From Cycas panzhihuaensis (Eukaryota > Cycadophyta): a stretch of 64,000 bases of DNA. The stretch lies in contig CM041465.1 of assembly GCA_023213395.1 (NCBI GenBank), positions 41,795,741 to 41,859,740 of the forward strand, in the 5' to 3' direction. This document shows, piece after piece, positions 34,480 through 47,365 of this stretch. The position numbers and the translations under genes were made by a program. Numbering within the stretch: position 1 is the first letter of the stretch; the number at the start of each line of letters is the position of its first letter. The notes under the pieces were generated by a model that did not search any database, had not been told where the DNA came from, and saw nothing but the letters and a program-made list of their open reading frames with translations.

Positions 34480-37400
34480 GTCTCATTTTCACTTTTGCTT
34501 CCTACATATAAATCATGATTGGAACATAATTTTTAACTTCTTTCTAAAAGTGACTTGATTCCTACACCAACCATCTCAAAAGAGGGATATTTTTTAAACT
34601 TTTAAGTTTTAAAATTTAAGTTACTATAATATGGTTATTATTAATCAAAGTCAAACTTAAAATCCCATGTTCTCTAGTATCATGTAACTTGTTTAGTGTA
34701 TCATTAGATTATGCTTTGAATTCTTGATTTTAGAGAACCTATAATTGCAAATAGAAATACTGTTATGTAAGGACTAAAGACCTTTTCTTTCTTAGAGTGC
34801 TAGCTTTCCCTGACAATCATGTCATTGACTAGTTGTTTGACTATGTTTTCTTGATAATTTTTCTATTCAAGACTAAAAAATATTGTCTTACTTATCTTGT
34901 TATATGCCTCTAAAATTAGAAAAAACTAGTTTTTCCTAAGCTCTTAGAGTTCCATTTTTACTTTTTCTAAATCATAATAAAGCCAAAAAATGTTGTGGCA
35001 TATGAAAAATAATGGTTTCTTATTAAAAAAACCATGGGAAAAGATGCCCTATTTAATTCCTAAAGCTAATGGGATTTGGATTTTTTTCAATTTTTCATCA
35101 CTCATGGTTTTAAGGCAACTCTATTATTATACTTTATGTGATTTTCATAGGTTGATTTTTTGTAGATTTTTGCTTAGTGGTCGGTGCTTAGTAAGGCTTT
35201 AGAATGATAAAGATATTATTCTTTTAAGGTTTTCCCACCTAGATTCAAGTTTTTAGTGTCAATTTTCTTCAAGACTTTACTTGTAGGAAGTCTTTACTAA
35301 GCACATTTACTCTCTAATTTTCTCTAACAATGGATTTACTACTAGATTGATAAGTTTGTATTTTCTTTTTTATTACTTTCATAATTGATTTACTTTTACT
35401 TTTGATTTTCCTTCATCCTATTGGTGTTTTCTTCATAGATATCTTGTTTTTTAAGGTTTTACTTGAGGATTTGATTATTTTATTAGATTGATCCCATACT
35501 CATTTCATGCATAAACATATTCCACTGCCTATTACATGTTAGATTAAGATATTCCCCTTTATTTTACTTCCTTATTTCTAGATTTCTCACTCCTCTTTGT
35601 TCCATAATTGCATTGCCTTACTAGAATTCTTTCTTTGGTTCTCACTAGTAGATCTCACTTCTTCCTATTGAATCTAGCCTTTCAACTCTTGTTCTTATAA
35701 TCATGTTTCTTTTTAGTCAATAAACTCTTAGATCTATCTTCTATTTATCTATTTTTATCACTTATGTGGCTCTTGAAGCATTTTAATTTCTTATTTGTAT
35801 ATTTGCTTAGGATTTGACTTGCTTACTTACTGGTTGTGATTGCTTTAGGTTATGCTTATTGATTATAGCTCTCTTTTGTCTTTTCTCTTAAATATCATTT
35901 CTTTTTTTTTCTCACTTGCATCTAGGCATAAAATTAAGATATTATATCTTGATTTTGGCAAAGTTTGGGAATACTATCTCTTCTTCATCTACTAGTTTGT
36001 ATGCACTTTTCCTCACCTCCCCACTTACTTGCTAATATTATGAAGGGATTTCTAGAGTCTTTTTAGCATAGATCTAAGGTGTCTACCCTCCTCGTAGGTA
36101 TGATTTATGCACATTAATATTCCAGACTTTTGGTTACTTTATATTCTAGCATTTTATTTTGTACTAGTTGCCCCTTATTTAGGTAGCTTACATTGCTCTC
36201 TTCTAAGTATTAGAAGAAGGTTCTTTTTTAAATTTCTTTCTTATTCTTGTTTTGTTTTTCATTCTATCTAATAAAGGGATTTATCTAATATCCCTTTATA
36301 TAACATTACTTATTTATGGTATGTAATATTCTCACATAATTGGAAGTGTGTATACCTTTAAAAATATCTCAAAAGAAAACCTAATATCTTGCAAGACCAT
36401 ATACCCTTAAAAATACTTTCAAAAAATATATAATCAAAACTAAAAAGAAAGAAATTATAGGGAAATCCCCTTCATCTCTTATATTCTCTCTCTCATTTTT
36501 TGTATGTGATCTACTAGGGAAAGATAAGTATAAGTGAACTTAGAATCTATAGCTCTTATTTACATTTTTAGTTATGAGGTTGTTATATGTTTTCTTAGTC
36601 AATATTGAATGTTTTCTTTTGTACATTTTCTTAGTGTTCTTAAATAGATGTTCTCATATTTGCTTGGTTGATATTATATGTTTCTTTTTATATATTTGAT
36701 TAACCTACTTAGGCAAGTGTGCTTCAATTTGCTTGGTTGATGTTACTTGAAGTGTATAGTAGTTACATGGTTTGATTTTCCCTCTTCTTTCTCCTCTTAT
36801 ATTCTCTTTCCTATTTATTTCTAACTCTTTATAGTATGAAAAACATCCACAAATCAATTGCACCTATATATGTAGACTTAGTCTTCAAAATAGAGCCATC
36901 TTATTATCAATGCAATATGCAACAAGAGGTTATCTTATGGTGTTATAAAGAGACCAAAGAGTCCCTAGTCTGAAGTATTAGCCCCCTTAATAGTCATATA
37001 TCACTAGTTATAACTCAATAAGTTGTTGTATATATTTCAAAATTTGGATTCTTATATCAATTTTATATATTGAGACCATGTTAGTCTAAGGTCCAAGTAT
37101 AAGTATAGATACACATCTACATTAGATAGAGACTATTTAACACGAGGGATATAACTCATAGTGGAAGTGCCTTTTAGAGTGATTCTACCTTCTTATGTGG
37201 AGTACCTTTCTTCATCTTTCACTCCTCTTGGTCTTCTTAAGTCATGATCAATTCCTTCCCTCCATCTATATTCCATGTAATACTTAAGTTTGAGATAGTT
37301 TTATCCCTATTCTTATTGATATTAATGTTTATTCATAGCTCATAACTTAGGTTATAATCCTCACCTTAAAGTTTTGTAATATATTAGACTTTATAATTAT

Positions 37401-39770
37401 TTAATTAATTTGTAAGTGATGAGTCATTGGGGGTTACAACTCTCTCATCACACGAGTCACCTACTTAGAGATTAGATTCTTTTTAGAATTTGTATTTATG
37501 CACATATAATGCACTGTTGAAATTAATAAGAGATGATTTTAATTTGAGATTGTGTCATTAATATGAATGTAATTTTCTTGTTAAATTGATACTTAATCCT
37601 ATAAAGTTAAATCTCTATTCTAATTATATTTAATTTTTAATAGTTTACATAGAATTAGAGCTAGCTTTTAGTGTTATAACAATTTGTATTACTATTTAGG
37701 GAGTTGAACAATTTATTATTTAGTAGGATTTAAAAGATGTTGAATGACACAAGTTGTAGGTGTTCATATAGAGGCACTTCTGTATAATAGTTATTTCCAA
37801 ACATATTTATCTAAGTACTATCAAGCAAATGAAATTAACCTATTCCTTAATGGGGAGAAACCATTGATAAGTTATATATGCTTATTTATTTAATGTTATA
37901 ATTAATTAAATGTTATAGATACCTATTCATTCCTCTATGTATGCTTCATTAAATATTTTTTTATTCTATACTAAACTCCATAATGTTTATTATATGAAAC
38001 TTTCTTTTTTAAATTTTTCATGTATTTGTTAATTACTATCATGTAGGATATATTAAGTGTTTTTCTCCCCAAATTTATGCATAATTTATAGAGTAGATTC
38101 TATATTATTTTAATAGTGACATACAAGGCTTGAACATATATATACGAGCTTAAATAGAGACATGTAGATTGGATTAAAGAAATGCATATAAATACCTTTT
38201 GCTTGGAAAATTATATGTAGGCTTAAAAAAGAACATATAAATAGACTTCAAATAGAATATACAACTACATGCAAATAATGAGCAATGACATAAGATCTCT
38301 ACTGAAAGTCTAAGAATTAGTAAATCTCTATTAAACATTGATTAAAGTGTTAAATATGCGACAAAAAAGGTGAAGATTTAATTTAATGATACCTCTATTA
38401 AACTAATTAAACACTAGGTAAAAAAAAAAACCTCTATTGAATATTTGAATATTGATCAAATAACAAAGTAATGAAATATATTAAAAAGATTATTATATAA
38501 ATTTTACAAAGGGTGTAAAGATTAAAATAGCCATATTCTTTAAATATCCTAATACACATAAGATAAAGTTTATAACTTTATAAATAAATTATTTTTTTCA
38601 TATTTGAATGTTACATAACCACTATGAGTCCATACACAAGGTGTAGTAGACTTTTATGCTTAAATCTCCTTTGATTTAGTATCAAATCTCTACCAAACTC
38701 AATTGGCCATCTCAACAAGACCTAGACACTTCATCAAAACCCTCAAATACTAAAATTAACTCATAATAATCCCACATAGCAATGGAAAATCATATGCTAA
38801 AACATAGATGAAAATAAAAAAATCTCTTATTATAAGCTAAAAAAACCACTAAATAATAAGTAAATTAGTTACAAAATGTTGTATACAGAGTTTTGAAGGC
38901 ATCTAAGAAGCAAAGAAAGTAAAATAAAGCAACATAGTAGAAAACAAACATCTAATGATGAGAAAATTTAATCAAATGATGCCCATTAAAGCATAGATCA
39001 ATATATTATGAATATAAGCTTATTAGAGGGTAAAAGAGGTAGCATGAATGAAGTATTGATAGAGTACAAGGCTAAATTTAGTCATAGTTGAGAAATTTTC
39101 CTCACAAAAAGCTAAACATAAATGTAGGATGAATATGAGCATTTTTGCATGCCTAACCATCAAAGACGTAATTAAACCCTTGACACTAACCTATCATCCT
39201 AATCATTGATAGCATGATAGTACACGGGTGGAGTTATTTCTAGAAAAAACTACTTTATTTATTAGAAAAATTAATTTTTGTAGAGTTTGCCAACTTTGCC
39301 CATATTATTTTATTGAATATTCCTTAGAGATTATTCCTAATTAAAATTTAGATAAAATATATTTTATGTTTTCTAAAGTTTAGGTAATATTAAATTAGAT
39401 TAGGTTTTGTTTTGATTTCTAGCATGAAGTCCCCTACCTATCAGCCCTAAGTCACATGGTGTTTTAAGAGACAAAGCCATTTTTAGAGGATTTAAAGTCA
39501 TTTCTTTAAAAAAATAAATATACTACAATGCATGATTTTTTGAGATCTGTGATCTAGCAATAGTCATATGTAGCAATTTAGTATAAATTCTTGGTGAAAA
39601 AATATTTCTTAATATTTTTGACATATTTTTACTACTTACAAGTAGACTAAGGCATTAAAAATAATCACACCAACTACCTACTTATAAATTGATGATATTT
39701 ATAACTTTCTATTTTTGTTTTTATGCTTGTTTAATTATTTTTTAATTGGTTTTATCTTTTTTTCAATTAT
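34480..39770. other. 5.3-kb T-rich anonymous stretch
   Basis: Long TTT/CTT-rich runs on the plus strand (34480-36900), then mixed AT-rich sequence. No coding motif, LTR pair or structural RNA recognised. The part just before 39776 should hold the leader and LTR of C3, but I see no PBS there. Confidence 0.45.
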
Positions 39771-39775
39771 TAAAA

Positions 39776-40450
39776 TGGCTTTTGGAGGAAGCACAACGGG
39801 AATTGTCATAGATAAACTAAGTATTCCTAAATTCTATAGTTTGAAAACATTAAATGCATAGTTATTTTATTTGAATGATCTCTAAAAGGATATAAATAAT
39901 TATATAATAGGAAAGGATATTACCAAGATCATTAAATTCCTAAATAAATTAAAGATTGATGTTGATTTTAATGTTGAGGATAAATCTAGGATGAGAATAA
40001 CATTCATATTTCTTAGTTTATCTATAAGTGGTAGTGTCATTTTGAACATCAAGGACACTAGTACACTAAAGAAAATGTGAGGTATGGTTATAAACCTATT
40101 TGAATATAAGGACAATAAGAGAGACACGAACCTATAGAGTTAGTTATACATATTAAAGATGATTGGAAATATACTAGATCTCATGAGAGATATCAAATTA
40201 ATTTATGATTAACTATTAACAATTAGGGAGATCATTCCTAATTTATAAATTATAGCTTGTATGCTAAGGAGTCTACCACTCCATATGATAACTTCATAAC
40301 CGCATTTACTCTATTTGACTAATTATCCACTCTAACAATTAAATCCTTAGAATCCCTGCTTATGGAATATAAGAAAAAATTAAAGCATATGTATAGGGAA
40401 TCTTCTAGAAAATTGGTATCAAAATCTAAAGGAAAATAAGCTTATACTCC
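39776..40450 (+). pseudogene. Copia gag remnant (C3)
   Basis: MAFGGSTTGIVIDKLSIPKF at 39776 is the usual start (F-G pattern); further on NVEDKSRMRITFIFLSLSIS and ILNIKDTSTLKKM follow the gag helix pattern (A..IIL.LSD..L..I....TA.E.W). Stops at expected Trp/Gln. The minus-strand open frame at 39900-40127 is only a shadow. Confidence 0.75.
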
Positions 40451-40499
40451 AAAGAAGAATCTACCTTTTAAAACTATAGTTTAAAATGCCAAACCAGGA

Positions 40500-40575
40500 G
40501 CATCATAAACATAATACAAGCCTAAATATTATCATTATAGGAAGTTAGGTCATATCAAGAAGGATTGTTAGGTGT
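40500..40575 (+). pseudogene. zinc knuckle remnant (C3)
   Basis: The frame reads KYYHYRKLGHIKKDC, a CCHC knuckle (C..C...GH....C) with the first two Cys changed to Tyr (TGT to TAT, G-to-A). Confidence 0.75.
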
Positions 40576-40699
40576 GATAGTATCAATATCACTCTCAATA
40601 GCCTCAAAATCAACCCTAAACATAAAAGTAATAGCAACAATAACAACAACCATATAGATAATATGGTCATATGATGGACTCAACTGAAAAGACATCTAA

Positions 40700-41300
40700 T
40701 ATAATCATAACATAGTTATTTGTTATTGCATACAAAATGAATCATGCTACACTAGATATACAATTCACTAATTTAAGTGCATTAAAACACATGATAGAAA
40801 GATCAGAATGGTTTAGTGAGATGTAGTAAGTGAATGAGAGAGTAACCATTAGAGACAATACTGAGTTGGAGAATTAGAATTGGAAAAGTACTATTTACTT
40901 TACTAAATGGTGATAAATGATATTTAAAAAATGTCTTATACATACTAAATTTAAAGGCAAATCTTATTTCAGTTGGTGAAATTGAATAAAATATGACTGT
41001 ACAATTTGCCCAAGGATAGTACATGGTCTAAGATAAATAGAGCAAGGTTATAGCCATAGCACTTAGAGAGAATAATATATATAAACTACAAGGATGATCT
41101 TATGTATAGAGAGTATTCCTTCTTGTATCACCTAAATAAAAGTTATACCATAAAAGAATAGGTCATTTGAACTATTCTATCCTCTAATTGATGTATAAAT
41201 TAAAAATTATTCATGGTCCACCTTTGATTAACAATAAAAATTATTTATGTGAATCCTATATTTTTGGTGAGTAACATAGAGAACTATTCCTTAAAAGGAA
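40700..41300 (+). pseudogene. decayed protease/GAG-pre-integrase region (C3)
   Basis: ALKHMIERSEWF near 40780 resembles the HM...WF end of a Copia protease active-site block. Near 41140-41280 the phrases following the conserved LWH..LGH position are only faintly readable. Placement between knuckle and integrase supports it. Confidence 0.6.
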
Positions 41301-41324
41301 AGTATGAAGAATAAAGAAAAAATA

Positions 41325-42090
41325 GGATTAGTCCACTTTGATAATTGTGAACTAATGTCAACCATCTCACTAGGTGGAGCAATATATTACATCACTTTTA
41401 CTAATGACTTTTCAAGAAAATCCTAGATTTTTTTACTAAGAGAAAAATCACAAGCCTTCACTTACTTAAAATAGTTTAACAAGTTGGCAAAGAATGAAAG
41501 TGAGTATAAGATTAGAGTTCTATGAACTAAAAATGGTGGAGAGTATACTTTAAATAAATTCGCCTAGTTCTACAAGAATCATGGAATTTAAAGGCTACTT
41601 TTTACTACTTACACACATTAGTAAAATGGAGTTGTTAAATAGATAAATAAAACTTTGGTTAAAAAAGACAAAGCAATGATTAAAGGCAACAAATTTCTTA
41701 TGGCCAGAATCTATGAACAAAGTAGTGTATCTAATGAATAGAATCACTACAAGGGTTATGAGAAACATGACCCCCAAGGAAGCTTAATCAAGTAGGAAAC
41801 CAATAGTAAGTCATCAAAGAGACTTTAGATGTAATGCATACATATATATTTCAAAGGATAAATGACAAAAGTTGGATTTCAAAAGCATAAAGTGTATCTT
41901 TGTGGGATACTCTAAAGAAATAAAAACATACAAAGTATATGTTTTATCAACTTAAAAAGTTTATACAACTTATGATATTATTTTTTTTTAAAATGAGACT
42001 TAAGATATTAGTTCAGTTGAGGTGGAGGATTAAGTTGAGGAACTACCTACATTATATTTTTCAACCTTAATATGAGTCCTTTGATATAAG
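41325..42090 (+). pseudogene. Copia integrase remnant (C3)
   Basis: VHFDNCELMS (Asp) and YYITFTNDFSRKS open the core. KNGGEYTLNKF is the second-Asp region (Asp reads Asn), NGVVK the Glu region (Glu reads Val). The tail reads KLDFKSIKCIFVGYSKEIKTYKVY and YTTYDIIFF. Stops at Trp/Gln positions. Confidence 0.88.
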
Positions 42091-42289
42091 TGATGAAGCA
42101 AAATTAGAATCTTTTCATTTTCCAAAAGCTAAATCTAAGAAAACACCAAAGAAAGAACTAAATTTAAAGCTAAAAAAATGGTCTAATTTGACACCTTTAT
42201 CTTAAAGATGAAGCTTCTAAAATGGGATACAAAAACTATGGAGGATGTTAAGAAATTATTGCCTAATTTTGAAGAAAATAAAAAATAAA

Positions 42290-42962
42290 AAATATAACCT
42301 TTTAAATAAGATTTAAGTAAACCATCAATGATTAAAGAAACAATCAAAGAGCAAAAGTAGAATGACATTATGGAATCTAAAATCTAAGCTATCAAAGAAA
42401 ACTAAACATAAGATTTGGTTGAATTATTTGCTAGAAAATATGATATTACATGCAAATAGATTTATAGGAAAAGGTTTTAATTAGATTGATTTATAAACAA
42501 ATACAAGGCTTAACTTGTAATGAAAGGCTTCAAGTAGCTAAAAAGGATTGATTACCAAGAAACATTCACTATTATTATTAAGATGAATACCATTCAAATC
42601 ATTATGGTGATAGTTATATAATTTAATTAGAAACTATACTAAATGGATGTGAAAAGTATATTTTTGAATAAGGATTCAAACAAAGAAGTATACATGGAGT
42701 AGACACCTAAGTTTGTTGAAAAATATCAATAGCACTTAGTATGCTGACACAAAAAGACCTTGTATAGCATAGAATAGACTCCTAAAGCTTGGTATGAAAA
42801 GATTGATTAGTACTTTTAGAGAATAGATTTGAGAGATCTATACTTAACTCAAATTTATAGATCAAAGAATAAAATAATAATATCATATTTGTATTATTGT
42901 ACCTTAACAATCTACTAATCATAGGTAATAATATCACAATAATATTAAAAAATATAAAAATC
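42290..42962 (+). pseudogene. Copia RT amino half (C3)
   Basis: NKYKARL-type and QLKRIDYQETFTIIIKM start, then QMDVKSIFLNKD with EVYME and PKFVEKY, and PKAWYEKID. The catalytic region near 42885-42925 reads as a decayed Y..D box followed by LIIGNNITIILK. Breaks off immediately afterwards. Confidence 0.85.
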
Positions 42963-43110
42963 TAGATAACAAGAGTAGAAAGTATATTCTTATAGGATAC
43001 AGTGATACCTCCAAAGAATATAGATGTCCTAATCCATTAACTAACATAATATATCCATGTAGAGATATATACTTTGATGGAATATCTAACCTATTAATAG
43101 AGAATATTTT
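42963..43110 (+). pseudogene. integrase carboxyl-terminal remnant (C4)
   Basis: One frame reads ILIGYSDTSKEYRCPNPLT and PCRDIYFDG, the Copia integrase tail (CIFLGYSD.SK.YRL.NP...SRDV.FDE). Confidence 0.82.
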
Positions 43111-44140
43111 TTAAAATATAACCTAATTTAATGGGTATTTACCTTTAAGTATTCCTTATCTTGTGGAATAGCCTTCTCTAACAGAGACCTCTATGATTCC
43201 TATTGAATATTAAGAACCAAAAATATTAAGAGGAACTTTAAGTTAGTACTTTAATAGTAGTCCCTTAGATAGCATAGGAGGTACTCAAGTACACCAAACC
43301 TATGCTTAGCCAAAAGGGATTCCAAAATGGTATTTCATGACTACTAAAGATTTTGGAGTTAAACTTAAAGATCTCCAAGAAAGAAGTAAAACTAGGAGTC
43401 AAGATCATTCTCACTATGGGCTTGTAATAAACACCAATGTTTCTTATCAACAAGTGAGAAATGACACTAATTAGAGCACAGCCATGGAATAAGAAATGGA
43501 CTTAATTAAGAAAAGTAAAACTTAGGATCAAATTGTACCTTTAGTAAGAAAACTAATTGTCAGATATTGATTGTTATTTAAAGTCAAAGAAAAGGCTAAT
43601 AGAACTATTAAAAAATATAAGGCTTGGCTTATTGCTAAAGGATTCACCCAAAGTCATAGAATTAACTATGAAGAAACATTCTCCTCAATTAGCAAGATGA
43701 TAATAATTAGAATGGTCTTTACCCTAGTAGCTCATCATAAACAGCTAGTCTATCAAATGGATGTCAAAGGGGATTTTCTAATTAGGGAATTATAAGAAGT
43801 ATATATGTAATAATATCCAAGATATATGGATATTAGACAAGAGTATTTAGTCTATAAATTAAACAAAGCATAAGTTAAAATAGGCTCCAAGATACTAACA
43901 TTTAAAAATTGATGCATACCTAAAAGGTGTAGGAGTGAAATGATGTAATGCAGATTATAGGTTATATATTCATATTGCCAAAAATAACCAAATCATCATC
44001 ATTGTACTTTATGTTGATGATATGATTATTATAGGTTACAACACAAGTTAGATTAAAAATATAAAATAAAATTTATTAAAGACATTTGAAATGGTGGATT
44101 TGAGACTTTTGCATTACTACCTAGAAATAGAAATCCAACA
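43111..44140 (+). pseudogene. Copia reverse transcriptase remnant (C4)
   Basis: The open piece 43571-43795 reads KYKAWLIAKGFTQSHRINYE, ETFSSISKMIIIRMVFTLVA, QMDVKGDFL. The catalytic YVDD box is intact at 44010-44021 (TLYVDDMIII). The linker 43111-43480 before RT is variable but shows the ME.EM segment of the Pol linker. Confidence 0.9.
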
Positions 44141-44923
44141 ATAATCCCAAGGAATTCTTTTACACCAAAGCAAGTATGTTGCATAAATATTGAGGAATTC
44201 AATATGATAAACTACAAGCTTACTCTAACTCCCATATGTACAAGAGTCAAAGTTAATGTAGATCCATAAGAGAAACTAGTTTATGAGACATTATATAGAA
44301 AATTTGTTAGGAACCTCATTTATCTCACCTCTATAAGACTAGATATTATATATGTTGTTGGGATTATTTCTAAGTATATGCTTACACCCAAGGAATCTCA
44401 CTAAAATATAGCCAAAATAATACTTCTATATATATAGGGAACAAAATCTTATGGTATTTAATATAGCAACAAAAGTATAGGTTAACTGATAAGATGTTCA
44501 TATTCAGATTGGAATGAAGACATAAATAATTACAAATCAAATATAGGATATTACTTTGATCTTGGGAGCGGAATTGTCTCCTAGAAGACAAAGAAATAAT
44601 CAATAATCTCCCTCTCTACCTTTGAGGCTAAATATCAAGCAGTAATTCATGTAGTATGTGAAGCAACTTGGATCTAAAAACTCCTTGAAGAACTCCATCA
44701 GCCTCAAATCACACATATTACAATAAACTGTAATAAGTAAAACACCATTAAATGACAAAGAATCTTGTATTTTATGCATGAACAAAACACATTGAAGTAT
44801 GTCACAACTTCATTAGAGAAAAAGTTAATAAAAAGGGAATTAAACTGATTTATTACCTAAGTGAAAAATAATTGGAAGATACCTTCATAAAACCTCTTGT
44901 AGAGTATAAATTCATAGGATTAA
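44141..44923 (+). pseudogene. Copia RNase H remnant (C4)
   Basis: TLYRKFVRNLIYLTSIRLDI marks the connection, then SDWNEDINNYKSNIGYYFDL, IISLSTFEAKYQAVIHVVCEA (the STxEAEY motif) and a decayed H.E.R.HF-type end before the polypurine tract. Broken by stops at Trp and Gln codons. Confidence 0.9.
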
Positions 44924-44937
44924 ACATTAAGAGGGGA
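44924..44937 (+). other. polypurine tract of C4
   Basis: ACATTAAGAGGGGA directly before TGTTATAATATG; the same tract precedes the 3' LTR of D. Confidence 0.8.
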
Positions 44938-45043
44938 TGTTATAATATGTTAATGACCCTTGTATATAAGTACATGATGTACTTATCAATGAGATAATAC
45001 AATTTCATTACTCTTCTCTCCTCATCAGTTCTTTACATTAACA
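44938..45043 (+). repeat. probable short 3' LTR of C4
   Basis: TGTTA at 44938 and TAACA at 45043 give a 106-bp candidate LTR with a TATATAAG promoter-like box near 44962. No sister copy is in the window, so the right end is provisional; an LTR this short would be at the low end for Copia. Confidence 0.45.
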
Positions 45044-45045
45044 AT

Positions 45046-46063
45046 AACCATGTAAAGGTTAAAAAGGAAAATTTTAAATGAGTGAATACTAGAAAGAGTT
45101 ATACCATACTTTATCTAATATAAACTATTTAATATAAGACTTATATTTATTAGCCACATAAATCTTTAGATACCCTTTAAGACATCTATTAATTCCCTAT
45201 GTTTAACCATCTACTTATAGATGGTAGCCAGTACTCATAGAGAGCTTAGTCCTAACTTGTTTAAACTACTATGGCCAAAAGTAACTTAAAATATTTGGGT
45301 CTCAATCACTATAATCATGTTATGGAGACCATAAAACTTATGAATTTATTTAATAAATATTTCAATTAACTATGGTGCTTTATGCATGGATAAGATTGGT
45401 AGTAAAAGAGTAAACTTAGTTAGCTTGTTCACAATAATATATATTGCATTCTTCCCTTCTAATTTTTAAGAGGCTAGTTATAAAACCCATATTGATGTTT
45501 TTCCATTTTTGCTAAAGGATGGCTAGGGGCTTATTACCACCTCAAATTATACCTTCTTACTATAACTCAAATAAAAGATTAAAAGGATAAAATAGGTTTA
45601 ATAATCTAATGTCTAAGGTCTCTCTCATATTCCTTTAATCTAAAGATATAGGCAAAAACATATCAATATTATTGCAAAAGACTTTTTAGATTCATATAAA
45701 GTTCCTATACATTCCTTATAATAGTATCATAGGAACAAAGTTTCTAGGAAGAAACCATAAGTTTGTGCAAAATTGACAAAGTGATTATTACAAAGATAAC
45801 CTATAAGATTTGAGATGTCATAAAGTGCCTAAAATAATAATTCATAGGTATGTGATAATTTTAGTATTAGAAGTGCTCTCAATATTTATAATAAGTGATG
45901 TGGCATATCAAGATCATTATGCCCTCCATGCTATCCATATAAATATAAAATTAAGAATACTTAAATCATTCAACCTTATATCCAAATCATGCATTTTTAG
46001 TATAAGTGATGAAACACTTAATTATAAAACATGTTAAAAGTTATGAAATGAATTATAAAGAAA
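45046..46063. other. anonymous AT-rich sequence
   Basis: No recognised feature. A frame at 45810-46037 has no domain. Confidence 0.45.
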
Positions 46064-46074
46064 CTTTAATATGA
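46064..46074 (-). other. PBS-like sequence beside L LTR copy 1
   Basis: Minus strand TCATATTAAAG abuts the LTR end; two to three changes from TGGTATCAAAG. The same site, less decayed, lies beside copy 2. Confidence 0.4.
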
Positions 46075-46285
46075 TGTTACAATTGTTAAAAAAGTTATCA
46101 TACCATGTTAACATTCAGATAACAACTTATATAATCAAGTAGGTAAATAAATATAATCACATGATCAATTAATAATATAATAAATATAATAAAGAAATAG
46201 GGATAAATAAGATAAGATAAAGATAAAGAGTTAATCATGGAATTATATATATGACACCATGTTTAATATGGAAAACCTATGAATG

Positions 46286-46290
46286 GGAAA
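46286..46290 (+). repeat. target-site duplication of D, left
   Basis: GGAAA, identical to 50437-50441. Confidence 0.85.
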
Positions 46291-46615
46291 TGTTAAAATA
46301 TATGACCATACCACCTAATGTAAAGTGGGCCTCCTATTTTTATGCCTAATTATATGGAGGAATATTCTCAATTGTGGTAACCTAATGGATGTAAATTGTA
46401 ATTATATTTGGTTCTTTAGATCTATAAATATAGATCAAAGTCCATCTTTATAATATATCATTTTGTCATAATGTGAATTATTATTCATTTATGGGTTTTC
46501 ACCTATAAGCATTTTCCACGGCAATCTGGTATCCCGTGTGATCTGTTTTTGCTTGTTATCTGCCTGATGTAAAAGATCATATCGATCTTGTTTATTTTAG
46601 TTCCATTTTCTAACA
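46291..46615 (+). repeat. 5' LTR of D
   Basis: TGTTAAAATATA to TTCTAACA; matches 50112-50436. Confidence 0.93.
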
Positions 46616-46627
46616 TGGTATTAGAGC
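46616..46627 (+). other. primer-binding site of D (initiator tRNA-Met)
   Basis: TGGTATTAGAGC directly after the LTR; one C-to-T from the consensus TGGTATCAGAGC. Confidence 0.9.
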
Positions 46628-47306
46628 ATGTAGGTCATCCACAGGCAGGTGAATGTTATCAGAGAACCAATTGATGGTGTTAGGTCATGATGACTTGCCC
46701 TTAGCAAATTGGCATACCCAATAACCCTATAGAATAGCCATGGAGTGCATATGATTGATGAGGATCCTGAGAGTCTTCTATCCATTGTTTACACATATTC
46801 TAAGCTACATGGAGATGTGTGAATAAATTTTGACTCCATTACTAACTATGCGAGTGTCGTTTAAGCCTGTTGAAGGTGTTGGATCCCCGTTTGATAATGT
46901 CATTGAGTTTGCATACCCTAGAGTCGATTACCAACCCTCTGTTGCCAGTGAGAGAGCACAGAAACCCTAACAGGCCCATTACAGTGCCATGAGATAATTA
47001 TTACGATCAATTTAAAGGTATTATTAGTATATTTATTACTCACTTAAATTTAAGGTTTGAATATTATATTTTTGAGGCCCGTTACTTTATTATGGCCTTT
47101 GTGCATACTATTAATAATTAACAGCTATGGTATATCTCTATTTCCCAAATACTCTATCAATAGTTTGAATCATTTGAGAGTATATGAAACCCATGTGTTT
47201 ATATAAATGTTGTATGTCTGTTTGATGTATTTATGTTGCCTAGTATATATTATTCTTTGAATCACCCATGATGTAGTCACTGGTTTCTGTATGACCTTAC
47301 CAGCCA

Positions 47307-47365
<59 letters not shown>

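Larger units (their letters stand above)
39776..42962 (+). mobile_element. Copia fragment C3 (gag to mid-RT)
   Basis: Plus-strand gag, knuckle, protease region, integrase and RT amino half in Copia order. It ends inside RT just past the decayed catalytic box, where a different Copia fragment (C4) begins with integrase. No LTR or PBS found upstream. Confidence 0.88.
42963..45043 (+). mobile_element. Copia fragment C4 (integrase tail to 3' LTR)
   Basis: Starts within an integrase carboxyl terminus, then RT, RNase H, polypurine tract and a short probable LTR. It repeats domains already present in C3, so C3 and C4 are two elements or a recombinant, not one collinear Pol. Confidence 0.85.
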
